The position numbers and the translations under genes are program-made. Below, piece after piece: positions 55,562-64,000 of a DNA stretch of 64,000 nt. Position 1 is the first letter of the stretch. The number at the start of each line of letters is the position of its first letter. The stretch comes from Kitasatospora paranensis (GTDB lineage: Bacteria > Actinomycetota > Actinomycetes > Streptomycetales > Streptomycetaceae), in the NCBI RefSeq assembly GCF_039544005.1, contig NZ_BAABKV010000001.1, positions 1,488,001 to 1,552,000 of the forward strand, read 5' to 3'. The notes beneath the pieces are model-generated. The model was not told the DNA's origin, made no database searches, and saw nothing but the letters and a program-made list of their open reading frames with translations.

Positions 55562-55624
55562 GGTCCTCACTCCTCCGGGTGGTCCGAACTCCTCCACTGT
55601 CCGCCGCACGGCGTCGACGGCACA

Positions 55625-55638
55625 GGGCCGTTCGGTCC
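55625..55638. promoter_or_regulatory. DevR/DosR-like palindrome between divergent genes
   Basis: GGGCCGTTCGGTCC matches GGNCCGNNCGGNCC. It is 64 bases from the CBS-BON start and 83 bases from the beta-CASP start. Confidence 0.5.
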
Positions 55639-55720
55639 CGGAGCCGGGGCCGCTGCGCCCGTGCCCGGAACGGTCCGGCGGAGCGACCATGGGCAGAGGA
55701 CCAGCCATCGGAGGCCGGAC

Positions 55721-57144
55721 ATGACCACGGAGAACGGCGCCGGCCGACCGGCGCCCCGACCGGGACTGCTCACCTTCCTCGGCGGCGTCGGGACGGTCAC
55801 GGGCAGCAAGTTCCTGGTGGAGACCGACAACGCGCGGCTGATGGTGGACTGCGGCCTGTTCCAGGGCCTGGCCGAACTACGGCGACGCAACCGCCGGCCG
55901 CTCCCGCTCGACGCTGCGGACGTCCGGGCGGTGGTCCTCACCCACGCCCACCTCGACCACTGCGGCTACCTCCCCGGCTGGTCCGCGAGGGGTTCCGGGG
56001 CCCCGTGCTGACGACCCCGGACACGGCGCGCCTCGCCGAACTGATCCTCCGGGACAGCGCCCACCTGCTGCGCGAGGACGCCGACCACGCCAACCGGTAC
56101 GGCTGGTCCAAGCACCGCCCCGCCGAGCCGCTGTACGACGACGAGGACGTCGAGAACACCCTGCGGATGTTCGATCCCGTCGCACTGGACACCGATGTCG
56201 AGATCACCGCCGGGATCGTCCTGCGGCTGCGCCGTGCCGGACACATCCTCGGCTCGGCCTGGGCACACCTCACCCTGGAGGACGGACACACCGTGGCCTT
56301 CAGCGGGGACCTGGGCCGGCCCGTCCACCCGCTGCTGCGCGCACCGGAGCCCTTCAGCGGCGCGGACGCGCTGGTGGTCGAGTCCACGTACGGCAACCGG
56401 CGTCACGAGGAGACAGCCGCACGCGAGTGGTTCGCCGGGGCGATCGAGCGCACCCTCGCCCGGGGTGGCACCGTGGTCGTCCCGTCGTTCGCGGTCGACC
56501 GGACGGAGGTCGTGCTGCACCAACTGGCCGAGCTGCGGCGCGAGGGCCGGCTCCCCGGGGACACCCCTGTCTTCGTCGACAGCCCGATGGCCCTGTCGGC
56601 CCTGCAGATCTACCGCGACGCCTTCGGGAACCGCTCGGACGAGCTGCGGCCCGATGTCCTGGAGCGCGGCGCCGCAGCCCTCGACCCGCAGCCGTTCACC
56701 CTGGTGCGCTCCCTCCAGGAGTCCCTGGCGCTCGAACGCTCCCGTGTCCCGTCCGTCATCGTGTCCGCCTCGGGAATGGCCACCGGCGGCCGTGTCGTGC
56801 ACCACCTGCGCGGCCTGCTGCCGGATCCCCGCAACACGGTGATCGTGGTCGGCTTCGCGGCCGCAGGCACCCGGGCCCGCGATCTGGTCGACGGCACAAG
56901 GGCCCTGAAGATGTACGGCAGCTACGTCCCCGTGCGCGCAGAGGTCGTCAACGTGCCCGCCTTCTCCGCGCACGCCGACGCTTCCGAGATCCTCGACTGG
57001 CTGCGCGCCGCACCGCCGCCCGGTGCCACCTACCTGGTCCACGGCGAGCCGGAGGGCTCCGCGGCACTGCGCGACCGGATCGACCGCGAGCTGGGCTGGA
57101 CGGCCGTCGTGCCCCGGCCGGGGGAACGCGTGCTGGTGCGCTGA
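55721..57144 (+). CDS. metallo-beta-lactamase/beta-CASP RNase-like hydrolase (one frameshift)
   Basis: About 475 residues. MBL part: [35 protein letters not shown] (motif II), [36 protein letters not shown]. Beta-CASP part: [38 protein letters not shown], and C-terminal [15 protein letters not shown]. The frame breaks at CCCC near 55972-55975 (GYLP then [17 protein letters not shown]), one missing C. Family members cut or degrade RNA with two zinc ions; homologous genes are found in the actinobacterial hypoxia regulon. Confidence 0.88.
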
Positions 57145-57152
57145 TCCGCGGG

Positions 57153-57949
57153 TCAGCCTGCGGGCGCCGCACCCACCGTGACCTCGTCCAGGTGCTGCAC
57201 GACTGGGCCCGCGGTCACCGGTCGGGGCGGTCCGTGGCCGTCCGGACGGGCGAGGATGCTCAGCCCGAACGGGATTCCCTCCGCGGCGGTCAGATGCGGC
57301 AGGCTGCCGGCCAGGGACGCCGCCCGGCCGCCGTCGGTGTGAAGCAGCGCGAGGGCCAGCCGGAACATCGCCGGGCTCGGCGGGCCGCCCAGCCCGTAGT
57401 ACTCGACGTCCACGGCGTCGACACACACCGCGACCAGCCCCGCCAGACCCGCGTGGCGCACCAGGAAGGCGCCGTGGCGGGTGGTGGACACCGCGGCCAC
57501 CGCAATGCCCTCGGCCCGCAGCGCACGCAGCAGCCGGTGGGCGCCCGGCCTGCACCGGGGGCCCGCTCCTGCATCAGGTCACGGAAGCGCCGCGCGCCCT
57601 CCGCGGCGAGCAGCAGGACGAGGTCGTCCTCGGACGGTCCGAGGTGTTCGGCCGCGAGGTCGATCCGCCCGGTCTGCTGCCTCAGCAGAACGGCCGCGAT
57701 GTCCAGGTCGAGGAGACCCGCCTCATCGGGCGCCAGGTGCACGGGTGGGTGCGCGCCGTACGGTTCTCCGGTGACGTGGGCGTACTGGCCCAGGAAGGCC
57801 TGCATGGCGTCGGCCCAGGCAGCGGTGCGCAGCGGCAGGCTGTCGGTGAGGACCGCGTCGGTGTCGACGACCACGGCGTCGATGCGGCGGGCGTCGATGC
57901 GCGGCCGCCCGGGGTCGGGTGGCCCGTGCGGGCGGGCGGTCCCGTTCAC
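57153..57949 (-). CDS. HAD-like protein with degenerate motifs (one frameshift)
   Basis: About 265 residues. Motif I reads AVVVDTDAVLTDSLPLRTAA, close to a beta-phosphoglucomutase start, with the helical cap after it (WADAMQAFLGQYAHVTGEPY). The frame switches near 57530-57560 (one missing base) into HRLLRALRAEGIAVAAVSTT. The later HAD motif region (GSLPHLTAAEGIPFGLSILA) lacks the usual DD/ED pair, so catalysis is doubtful. It resembles the N-terminal HAD half of mycobacterial OtsB1-type HAD-GH65 fusions, and a GH65 gene lies at 62348. ATGA overlap with the downstream CBS-BON gene is on the same strand. Confidence 0.7.
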
Positions 57950-58656
57950 GGGTCGGCCCGCCCGTCGGCGGCGTCGGTGTCGTTGTCGACGTCCCAGGTG
58001 AGCCGGTCGGTGACACCGGCGAGTCCCTCGATCCGGGCCACCTGGAGGCAGAGGGAGGCGGCGTCGCCGCGGGTGCGGGTGCGGCCGGTCAGGGTGACGC
58101 GGCCGCGTTCGCAGTGGACGTGCAGCGAGCCGGGGGCCACTCCGGAGCCGGGTGTCAGGGCAAGGGTCAGGGCCAGGGTGCGGATGGCCTCGTCGTGCTC
58201 GCGGAGCGCGTCGAGGAGGTCGTGCAGTGTCAGCAGGCCGACCAGGCGGCCGTCGCGGTCGACGACGGGAAGGTGGTGGAGTCCCCTCTCGCTGACGAGG
58301 GCCACCGCTTCGCCGATGCCGGTGCTGTCGGCGACCGTGACGGCCGGGGCCGTCATCAGGTCGTGGGCGAGGATCCCGACGTCGGTGCTGCGTCCGGCCT
58401 GTGTCGCGGCGTACGCCGCGAGGACGTCGGAGGCGGCGATCACGCCGGCCACCGTGCCGTCCGGCCGGACGACGGGCAGGATCCCCCGTCCGGAGGCGGT
58501 GAGGGCGGTGACCACGGCGGCGAAGCCGGTGTCGGGGGTGACCGCGACGGCGGGACGGGTCATGCAGGTGCGCACCTGCGTGTGGCGGAGCGGGCGCGGG
58601 CTCCGCGGCCTGGCGAAGGTGGTGGCAGAGGTGCCGTCGAGGATGCTGTGGTCCAC
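57946..58656 (-). CDS. CBS-BON domain protein
   Basis: 236 residues. CBS motifs: VRTCMTRPAVAVTPDTGFAA with GRGILPVVRPDGTVAGVIAA; AHDLMTAPAVTVADSTGIGE with LHHLPVVDRDGRLVGLLTLH. BON-like end: GSLHVHCERGRVTLTGRTRT. The ~30-residue Arg/Pro-rich N-terminus before VRTCMT is unusual; a shorter start at Met 32 is possible. Start GTG 58656 is five bases after the stop of the acyl-CoA synthetase gene, so it is co-transcribed with it. Confidence 0.85.
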   Translation of the reverse strand: MDHSILDGTSATTFARPRSPRPLRHTQVRTCMTRPAVAVTPDTGFAAVVTALTASGRGILPVVRPDGTVAGVIAASDVLAAYAATQAGRSTDVGILAHDLMTAPAVTVADSTGIGEAVALVSERGLHHLPVVDRDGRLVGLLTLHDLLDALREHDEAIRTLALTLALTPGSGVAPGSLHVHCERGRVTLTGRTRTRGDAASLCLQVARIEGLAGVTDRLTWDVDNDTDAADGRADP

Positions 58657-58661
58657 GGTGA

Positions 58662-61397
58662 TCAGTGCTCCTCGGTGGTGGCCGGGCGGCGCAGCCGGCG
58701 CAGGTGGGGGTCGATGGCGTGCCGGGGTTCCAGACGGATCCGGGCGTCGACGCCGAGGAGTCCGTCGGGGCGGGCGATCAGCGGGTTGAGATCGGCCTCC
58801 GCGAGCTGGGGCAGGTCGGAGGCCATCCGGGACAGTCCGGCGAGGGTGCGGCGGACGGCGGCGACGTCGAGCGGCGGCCCGCCGGCGGCTCCGGTGAGCA
58901 GGGGCGCGCTGCGGAGTTCGCTGACCATGGTGGTCAGGTCGTGTTCGGTGAGCGGGGCCAGCCGGGCGGAGCGGTCGTCCAGGACGTCGGCCGCGGTGCC
59001 GCCGAGGCCGAGGACGACGAGCGGGCCGAACACCTGGTCCTGGACGACGCCGGCGAGCAGTTCGAGGCCGGGCGCGGCCATCGGCTGGAGGACCGCGCCG
59101 TCCATCCGGCGGCCGTACCGTTCGGCGAATCCGCGGTAGGCGGCGCGGATTTCGGCCTCGCCGGCCAGCCCGGTCCGGACGGCGCCGGCCCTGCTCTTGT
59201 GCACCTGGTCCGGCCAGTACGCCTTGAGTGCGATCCTCCCGTCATGGCCCTGCGTGCACAGGGTCCGGGCGGCGTGGAGGACCTCGTCCTCGTCCCGTGC
59301 CCAGTACGAGACGGTCATCGGGAGGCCGTAGCAGGCGAGGAGGTCGGCGGTCCGCCCCGGGTCGAGCCAGCCGCCGCCGGGGCGGGAGCGGAGAAAGTCG
59401 TCCACCAGCTGCCGGGCGGTGGCGGTGTCGGCCCGGGGCGCGGCGGCGGGCACGGCGACGGGTTCGGCCAGCCAGGCGGCCCGGTCCCGGGCGTGGGCCA
59501 GGGCGCGGGCGGCCGCGGCCGGGTCGGCGTAGGACGGGAGCATGCCGCCGCCCACGCAGCTGACATGGCAGACCGGCACCTGCTGGTCGGCCTGCACGAC
59601 GGCGAGGGGGACGCGGCGGCGGGCCGGGCCCTCGCGGAGCGCCCAGAGGGCTTCGTGCGCCGCACCGCCGGCCAGCGCGGTGGGGACGAGGCAGATCAGC
59701 AGGGCGTCGACCGCCGGGTGCCGGGCCAGGAGGTCGGTGCACGCCTGGATCGCCGCCGGGTCGGCGGCCGCCGTGGTGTCCACCGGATTCCCGGCGTTCG
59801 CCCCGGCCGGCAGGACCGCGCGCAGGGCCGCCGCCAGGTCCGCGGGGAGTTCCGGCAGCAGCAACCCGGCGTCGGCACAGGCGTCGGCCGCGAGGATGCC
59901 GATCCCGCCGGCGTTCGAGACCACGACGACGGAGCCGCGCGGCGCGGGCAGTGGCTGGGCGTGCAGAAGGGCGGCCGTCTCGACGAGTTCGGCGATGCTG
60001 CGGGTGGCAGTGATGCCGGCCTGACGGAACAGGGCTTCGCGCGTCACGGTCGGGGTGGCGGCCGCGGCCGTGTGGGAGGCGGCACCGCGGCGGCCGGCGG
60101 CGGAGCGGCCGGCATCGACGGTCAGGACGGGGAACCGCCGGGTGACCCGGCGCGCGGTCCGCGAGAAGGCGCGCGGGTTGCCGAACGACTCCAGGTGCAA
60201 CAGGGCCAGGTCGGTGTGCCCGTCGCCCTCCCACCACCGCAGCAGGTCGTTGCCGCTCACGTCGTACTTGTCACCGAGGGAGACGAAGCTGGAGGCGCCG
60301 ATGCCGAGCCAGGCGAGGCGCGCCAGCAGGGCAATACCGACACCGCCGGACTGCACGGCGACACCGGCCGTGCCGGGCAGCGGGAAGGCGCCGCCGAACT
60401 CGGCGTCGAGCTGCACGGCCGGGTCGGTCTGGGCGATCCCGAGACTGTTGGGGCCGACCAGCCGCATGCTGTGGCGCCGGCAGGAGTCCACCAGGTCGCG
60501 AGCCTCGTCCGGGGCGAGACCGGAGGTGAGCACCAGCAGCGCGCGGACCCCGGCGCGGCCGCACTCCTCGGCCGCACCGGGCACGGCGGCGGCCGGAACG
60601 GCGAGCACGGCCAGGTCGGGGACACCGGGCAGGGCGGCGATCGCGGGGAAGGCGGCCTCGCCGGCGATCTCCTCGGCGTGCGGGTTGACGGCCCACAGGT
60701 CGCCGGTGAAGCCGCCCTCGCGGATCTTCGCCAGCACCGCCCGGCCGACCGAACCGGGCCGCCGGGAGGCACCGACCACGGCGACGGATCCGGGCCTCAG
60801 CAGGGCGGTCAGACTGGCGATGTCGGCGGTGCGGCCGCGTTCGTCGACGGCCTCCCGGTAGTGCTCGTCGTCCTCGTCGATCGGGACGCGGACCGTGATC
60901 TCGCCGTGTTCGAGGTGGCGGTGGACGGGCAGCCCGAGGTCGGAGAAGAGCTGCTGGACGGCCCGGTTCCCGGCCAGCGTGTCGGCCGCGAGTTCGCGGA
61001 CGCCGCGCTCACGGGCGACGTGGACGAGGTGCTCGACGAGCAGCGTCCCGACGCCGTGGTGCTGCCAGTCGTCGGCGACGGCGAGCGCGAGTTCGGCCGT
61101 GTCGCAGCGCCCGTCGACGCTCTCGCAGTCCGCCTCCCCGACCAGGGCGCCGTCCACCCAGGCGCCGAGGGCGAGCAGGCCGGGCCTCGGCGGGCCGCAG
61201 AGCCGGTCGGCAGCCATCCGGGGTGCGAGTCGGCTGGCGCCGAAGAAGCGCTGCCGCCGGCTGGCCTCCGACATCCGCACGGCGTGCAGGGCGTGGACGG
61301 CATCGTGGTCGGCCGGGCCGAGCGGCCGGATGAGGGCGGTGGTGCCGTCGGAGAGCAGCACCTCGGCGCTGAAGGGCCGGTCCTCGATGGCGGACAT
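58662..61397 (-). CDS. GNAT acetyltransferase / NDP-forming acyl-CoA synthetase fusion
   Basis: 911 residues, intact. The N-terminal ~175 residues are a GNAT domain (LIRPLGPADHDAVHALHAVR, AELALAVADDWQHHGVGTLL, LAGNRAVQQLFSDLGLPVHR). Then a CoA-binding Rossmann domain (SVAVVGASRRPGSVGRAVLA), a succinyl-CoA-ligase-like domain with the phospho-His motif GAASHTAAAATPTVTREALF, and an ATP-grasp domain (ARQLVDDFL through ALKAYWPDQVHKSRAGAV and EADLNPLIARPDGLLGVDAR). Related proteins acetylate lysines or make acyl-CoA; there is no cNMP-binding domain as in mycobacterial Pat. It heads an operon with CBS-BON and HAD; two DevR-like boxes are upstream. Confidence 0.9.
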   Translation of the reverse strand: MSAIEDRPFSAEVLLSDGTTALIRPLGPADHDAVHALHAVRMSEASRRQRFFGASRLAPRMAADRLCGPPRPGLLALGAWVDGALVGEADCESVDGRCDTAELALAVADDWQHHGVGTLLVEHLVHVARERGVRELAADTLAGNRAVQQLFSDLGLPVHRHLEHGEITVRVPIDEDDEHYREAVDERGRTADIASLTALLRPGSVAVVGASRRPGSVGRAVLAKIREGGFTGDLWAVNPHAEEIAGEAAFPAIAALPGVPDLAVLAVPAAAVPGAAEECGRAGVRALLVLTSGLAPDEARDLVDSCRRHSMRLVGPNSLGIAQTDPAVQLDAEFGGAFPLPGTAGVAVQSGGVGIALLARLAWLGIGASSFVSLGDKYDVSGNDLLRWWEGDGHTDLALLHLESFGNPRAFSRTARRVTRRFPVLTVDAGRSAAGRRGAASHTAAAATPTVTREALFRQAGITATRSIAELVETAALLHAQPLPAPRGSVVVVSNAGGIGILAADACADAGLLLPELPADLAAALRAVLPAGANAGNPVDTTAAADPAAIQACTDLLARHPAVDALLICLVPTALAGGAAHEALWALREGPARRRVPLAVVQADQQVPVCHVSCVGGGMLPSYADPAAAARALAHARDRAAWLAEPVAVPAAAPRADTATARQLVDDFLRSRPGGGWLDPGRTADLLACYGLPMTVSYWARDEDEVLHAARTLCTQGHDGRIALKAYWPDQVHKSRAGAVRTGLAGEAEIRAAYRGFAERYGRRMDGAVLQPMAAPGLELLAGVVQDQVFGPLVVLGLGGTAADVLDDRSARLAPLTEHDLTTMVSELRSAPLLTGAAGGPPLDVAAVRRTLAGLSRMASDLPQLAEADLNPLIARPDGLLGVDARIRLEPRHAIDPHLRRLRRPATTEEH

Positions 61398-61484
61398 GGG
61401 CGGTTCCCTCCGTTGGGCCCGGGGCGCGGCGCCGCCCGGGTGCGTCGTCCTCTCCAGACTCGCCTGCGGCGCACAGGGCCGACA

Positions 61485-61498
61485 GGGCCGTACGGTCC
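61485..61498. promoter_or_regulatory. DevR/DosR-like palindrome 1 in divergent promoter region
   Basis: GGGCCGTACGGTCC matches GGNCCGNNCGGNCC; 88 bases upstream of the acyl-CoA synthetase gene start (61397, minus). Confidence 0.5.
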
Positions 61499-61548
61499 GG
61501 GACTGCGGGCCACAGGGGGCAGCGGCGGACCTCGCGGCCCGGCCGACC

Positions 61549-61562
61549 GGCCCGTTCGGCCC
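61549..61562. promoter_or_regulatory. DevR/DosR-like palindrome 2 in divergent promoter region
   Basis: GGCCCGTTCGGCCC matches GGNCCGNNCGGNCC; 88 bases upstream of ATG 61650. The two boxes are thus placed symmetrically for the divergent genes. Confidence 0.5.
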
Positions 61563-61649
61563 TCCCGTCCGCCCCGCCGGGGGCCGAGGATGGAAGGGAA
61601 GGACCCAGCCGTGATCGGGCGGTCACCGCTACGCAGCCGGGAGGCGGAG

Positions 61650-62351
61650 ATGTTCATGAGCACCACGGAAGGCGGCTCTGTCCGGGCCGGCCCCGTCGGC
61701 CCCCGGGACACCGGCCGACGGCTGGTCGCCCGCCGCAAGCAGCTGGGACTGAGTCGCGAGGAGGTGGCCGGGCAGGCCGGCATGGGCACAGCCCACCTCG
61801 AATACCTCGAATCGAACCGGGGCGTCGTGGAGCTGGGGACGGCGTCCCGCCTCGCGGCGGCCCTGCGCACCTCCGTCCCGGACCTCCTGGGCGACAGTGG
61901 ATCCGGTCCTCCTCTGCCGGCCGGCCGGCCCGTCATGGAGGAGCTGGAGTCCTGGGAGTGCTGGGCGAAGCTCGCGCCCCGGGGTGTCGGCCGCGTCGCT
62001 CTGGCGCTGCCGGACGGACCATGCGTCATCCCCGTCAACTACCGGGTCCTGGACGGGACGGTGCTCTACCGCACCACCGCGCACAGCACCCCGGCCGGGG
62101 CGGCCGGCAGCACGGTCGCCTTCGAGGTCGACCGGCTCGACGACGCGCTCCGCAACGGCTGGAGCGTGCTCGTCGTCGGCCCCGCGAAGCTCGTCACCGA
62201 ACCCGAGGCCCTCGCCTGGTTCGGAGAGCACGCCGACCCCCGGCCATGGGTCGGGGACGAGGGCCGCGACACGTGGGTCCGGATCAGCCCGGGCCGAATC
62301 ACCGGCCGAGCGCTGCGCAGCACGGACGCGGCCCCGCCGGACACTCCGTGA
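61650..62351 (+). CDS. HTH (XRE) fused to flavin split-barrel domain (paralogue)
   Basis: 233 residues. XRE HTH: RRLVARRKQLGLSREEVAGQ, GMGTAHLEYLE, GTASRLAAALRTSVPDLLG. Split-barrel: LAPRGVGRVALALPDGPCVI, VNYRVLDGTVLYRTTAHSTP, VAFEVDRLDDALRNGWSVLV. Same architecture as the gene at 46899 but with only moderate similarity. GGGAGG is 5 bases before ATG 61650; ATG 61656 is an alternative. GTGA overlap with the GH65 gene suggests co-translation. Confidence 0.85.
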   Translation: MFMSTTEGGSVRAGPVGPRDTGRRLVARRKQLGLSREEVAGQAGMGTAHLEYLESNRGVVELGTASRLAAALRTSVPDLLGDSGSGPPLPAGRPVMEELESWECWAKLAPRGVGRVALALPDGPCVIPVNYRVLDGTVLYRTTAHSTPAGAAGSTVAFEVDRLDDALRNGWSVLVVGPAKLVTEPEALAWFGEHADPRPWVGDEGRDTWVRISPGRITGRALRSTDAAPPDTP

Positions 62352-64000
62352 CATCCGGGCGACCGGACGCCGCATGGCTGCTCCGCTTCGAGGGCTCCGA
62401 CCCGGCCGGGACGGGCACCCGCGAAGTGCTGTGCGCCACCGGGAACGGCTACCTGGTCAGCCGGGCAAGCGCACCGGAGGCGCGGGCCGACGGCGTGCAC
62501 TACCCGGGCACCTACCTGGCCGGCGTCTACGACCGGGCGTCGTCCGAGGTGGCGGGCCGTACCGTGGAGAACGAGGACCTGGTCAACTGCCCGAACTGGC
62601 TGCCGCTGACCTTCCGCCCGTCGGGCGGTGCCTGGTTCACCGGGCCACCGGCCGAAGAGACGCTCGAACTCGACATGCAAAAAGGGTTGTTGACCCGCCG
62701 AGCCCTGGTTGTCGACACCCTCGGCCGCCGTACCCGCCTGGTGCAGCGCCGTCTCGCCAGTCAGGCACAGCCGCACCTGCTGGCGCTGGAGACGGAGCTG
62801 ACCCCGGAGAACTGGTCGGGCCGCATGGAGGTCCGCTCGGCCCTGGACGGCGCCGTCACCAACACCGGCGTCGCCCGCTACCGGCACCTGACCGGCCGCC
62901 ACCTCGTCCCCGCCGGGACGGGGTGGGCCCCGACGGAGTGCTGTGGCTCCAGGTCTCGACTGCGGGCACACCGCTGCGCATCGCCCTGGCCGCCCGGACC
63001 CGGGTGCGGCACCAGGGTCCGAACCCCGAGGTGTCCCGCAGCGACGACCTCCGCGCGGACGCGGCATCCCAGACCCTGGGGATCGACGTGGTCCGGGGCG
63101 TCCCGGTGACGGTCGAGAAGACGGTGGCCGTCTTCACCTCGCGCGACCGTGCGACCGGCGACCCGCTCGCCGCGGCCCGGCGTCTCGCGGCGCGCACCGC
63201 AGGGTTCGACCGGCTGCTGCGGGACCACGCCGCACGGTGGGCCGAACTGTGGCACCGGTGCCGGATCGACGCCGACTTCGACGGGGCGACCGCCCTCCAC
63301 CTCAACCTCTTCCACCTGCTGCAGACGTACTCGGAGCACTCGGTCGACCTCGATGTCGGCATCCCGGCCCGGGGCCTGCACGGCGAGGGCTACCGCGGGC
63401 ACGTCTTCTGGGACGAACTGTTCGTCCTCCAGTTGCTCAACCTGCGTTTCCCGGAGCTCGCGCGGGCCGTCCTGCAGTACCGTCACCGACGCCTCGGCGC
63501 GGCCCGCACAGCCGCCCGCCGGGCCGGGTACGGCGGGGCGATGTACCCGTGGCAGAGCGGCAGCGACGGGCGCGAGGAGTCCCAGCAGCTGCACCTGAAC
63601 CCGCTCTCCGGGCGGTGGCTGCCCGACCACAGCCACCTGCAGCGGCACGTCGGTTCGGCGGTCGCCTACAACGTCTGGCAGCACTACCAGGCCACCGGCG
63701 ACCTGGAGTTCCTCGCCGGTACCGGCGCCGAGATGCTGTGGGAGATCGCCCGCTTCTGGTCGTCCGCCGCCGTCCACGACCCGGCACGCAACCGGTACTC
63801 GATCCGCGGCGTCCTCGGCCCGGACGAGTACCACGACGGCTACCCCTGGTCGGACCGCCCCGGGCTGGACGACAACACCTACACGAACGTGCTGGCCTCT
63901 TGGGTGCTGGCCCGGGCGCTCGAAACCGTGGAGATCCTGCCGGCACGCCGGCGCGACGAGCTCCTGGAACGCCTGGCCCTGGGCCGCGGCGAACTCGACC
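62348..64000 (+). CDS. GH65 family glycoside phosphorylase (partial, one frameshift)
   Basis: About 550 residues seen; continues beyond the window. N-terminal GH65 domain: VLCATGNGYLVSRASAPEAR, HYPGTYLAGVYDRASSEVAG, LVNCPNWLPLTFR. The frame breaks at CCCC near 62928-62931 (TGWAP then DGVLWLQVSTAGTPLRIALA), one missing C. The (alpha/alpha)6 catalytic domain has ARGLHGEGYRGHVFWDELFV, GAMYPWQSGSDGREESQQLH, YNVWQHYQATGDLEFLAGTG and the catalytic Glu in GVLGPDEYHDGYPW. GH65 enzymes phosphorolyse maltose, trehalose or kojibiose; the specificity cannot be read here. The degenerate HAD gene at 57949 may be its separated partner. Confidence 0.88.

Noticed and set aside
58665-62351. 1228-codon plus-strand open frame antisense to the GNAT/acyl-CoA synthetase gene
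   Set aside because: Only its 3' part (from 61650) is a real gene. The rest is Gly/Arg/Ala/Val-rich antisense sequence with no motifs, a usual by-product of very high GC.
1-64000. CRISPR array, tRNA or rRNA genes
   Set aside because: I saw no regularly spaced repeats and no cloverleaf or rRNA-like segments when reading both strands by eye; a dedicated scan would be needed to exclude them fully.

Overview
The window is very GC-rich, and its coding frames show the strong third-position GC bias, GTG/TTG starts and 4-bp GTGA/ATGA gene overlaps typical of Streptomycetaceae. The gene content (HSP18-type regulator beside hsp20, CsbD, small hydrophobic protein, OsdR/DevR-like island, site-2 protease with CBS domains) fits Streptomyces or Kitasatospora and relatives. 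I see no rRNA, tRNA, CRISPR array or intact mobile element; only one decayed IS630-type transposase fragment is present.

Layout. 0.3-5 kb: a two-gene RNA-repair cassette (RNA ligase-kinase, then MJ1316/nuclease/2H/poly(A)-polymerase multidomain protein). 5-6.9 kb: GNAT-OsmC-pirin operon. 7.5-10.3 kb: NarL-type two-component system and a CPBP protease. 11-20 kb: stress genes (two DUF2267, Hsp20 and its divergent regulator, STAS, MerR, AI-2E-type permease, hydrophobic protein, CsbD, glutamate decarboxylase). 20-23 kb: ABC exporter with TetR repressor. 23.8-30.5 kb: OmpR-type two-component system followed by a flavin/heme/Fe-S electron-transfer operon (ApbE, ferric-reductase-like, NuoF-like, ferredoxin, b561-like). 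31-37.8 kb: flavodoxin, a cytoplasmic streptavidin-like protein, a secreted HExxH protease and a site-2 protease. 38-41 kb: a second electron-transfer operon (cytochrome b-like protein, ferredoxin/FAD reductase fusion). 41-46 kb: a group 3b-type [NiFe] hydrogenase operon with its maturation protease. 46-64 kb: a dormancy/hypoxia island with a DevS/DevR-like pair, Acg-type nitroreductase, SHOCT protein, four CBS or CBS-BON proteins, PEP synthase, beta-CASP hydrolase, HAD protein, GNAT/acyl-CoA synthetase fusion, two HTH-flavin-split-barrel proteins and a GH65 phosphorylase that runs off the end.

How they may work together (inference). Six intergenic copies of GGNCCGNNCGGNCC, a DevR/DosR-like palindrome, lie upstream of several of these genes from 31 to 62 kb, so the redox, hydrogenase and dormancy genes probably form one low-oxygen/redox regulon under the DevS-DevR pair. 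H2/NADPH from the hydrogenase, two flavin-heme electron-transfer modules and PEP/sugar-phosphate metabolism would then support survival under hypoxia.

Caution on sequence quality. About nineteen reading frames are broken, and every break has the direction of a single missing base, mostly in C or G runs of four or more. This looks like homopolymer under-calling in the assembly rather than gene decay, so I describe these genes as whole genes and give the frameshift position.
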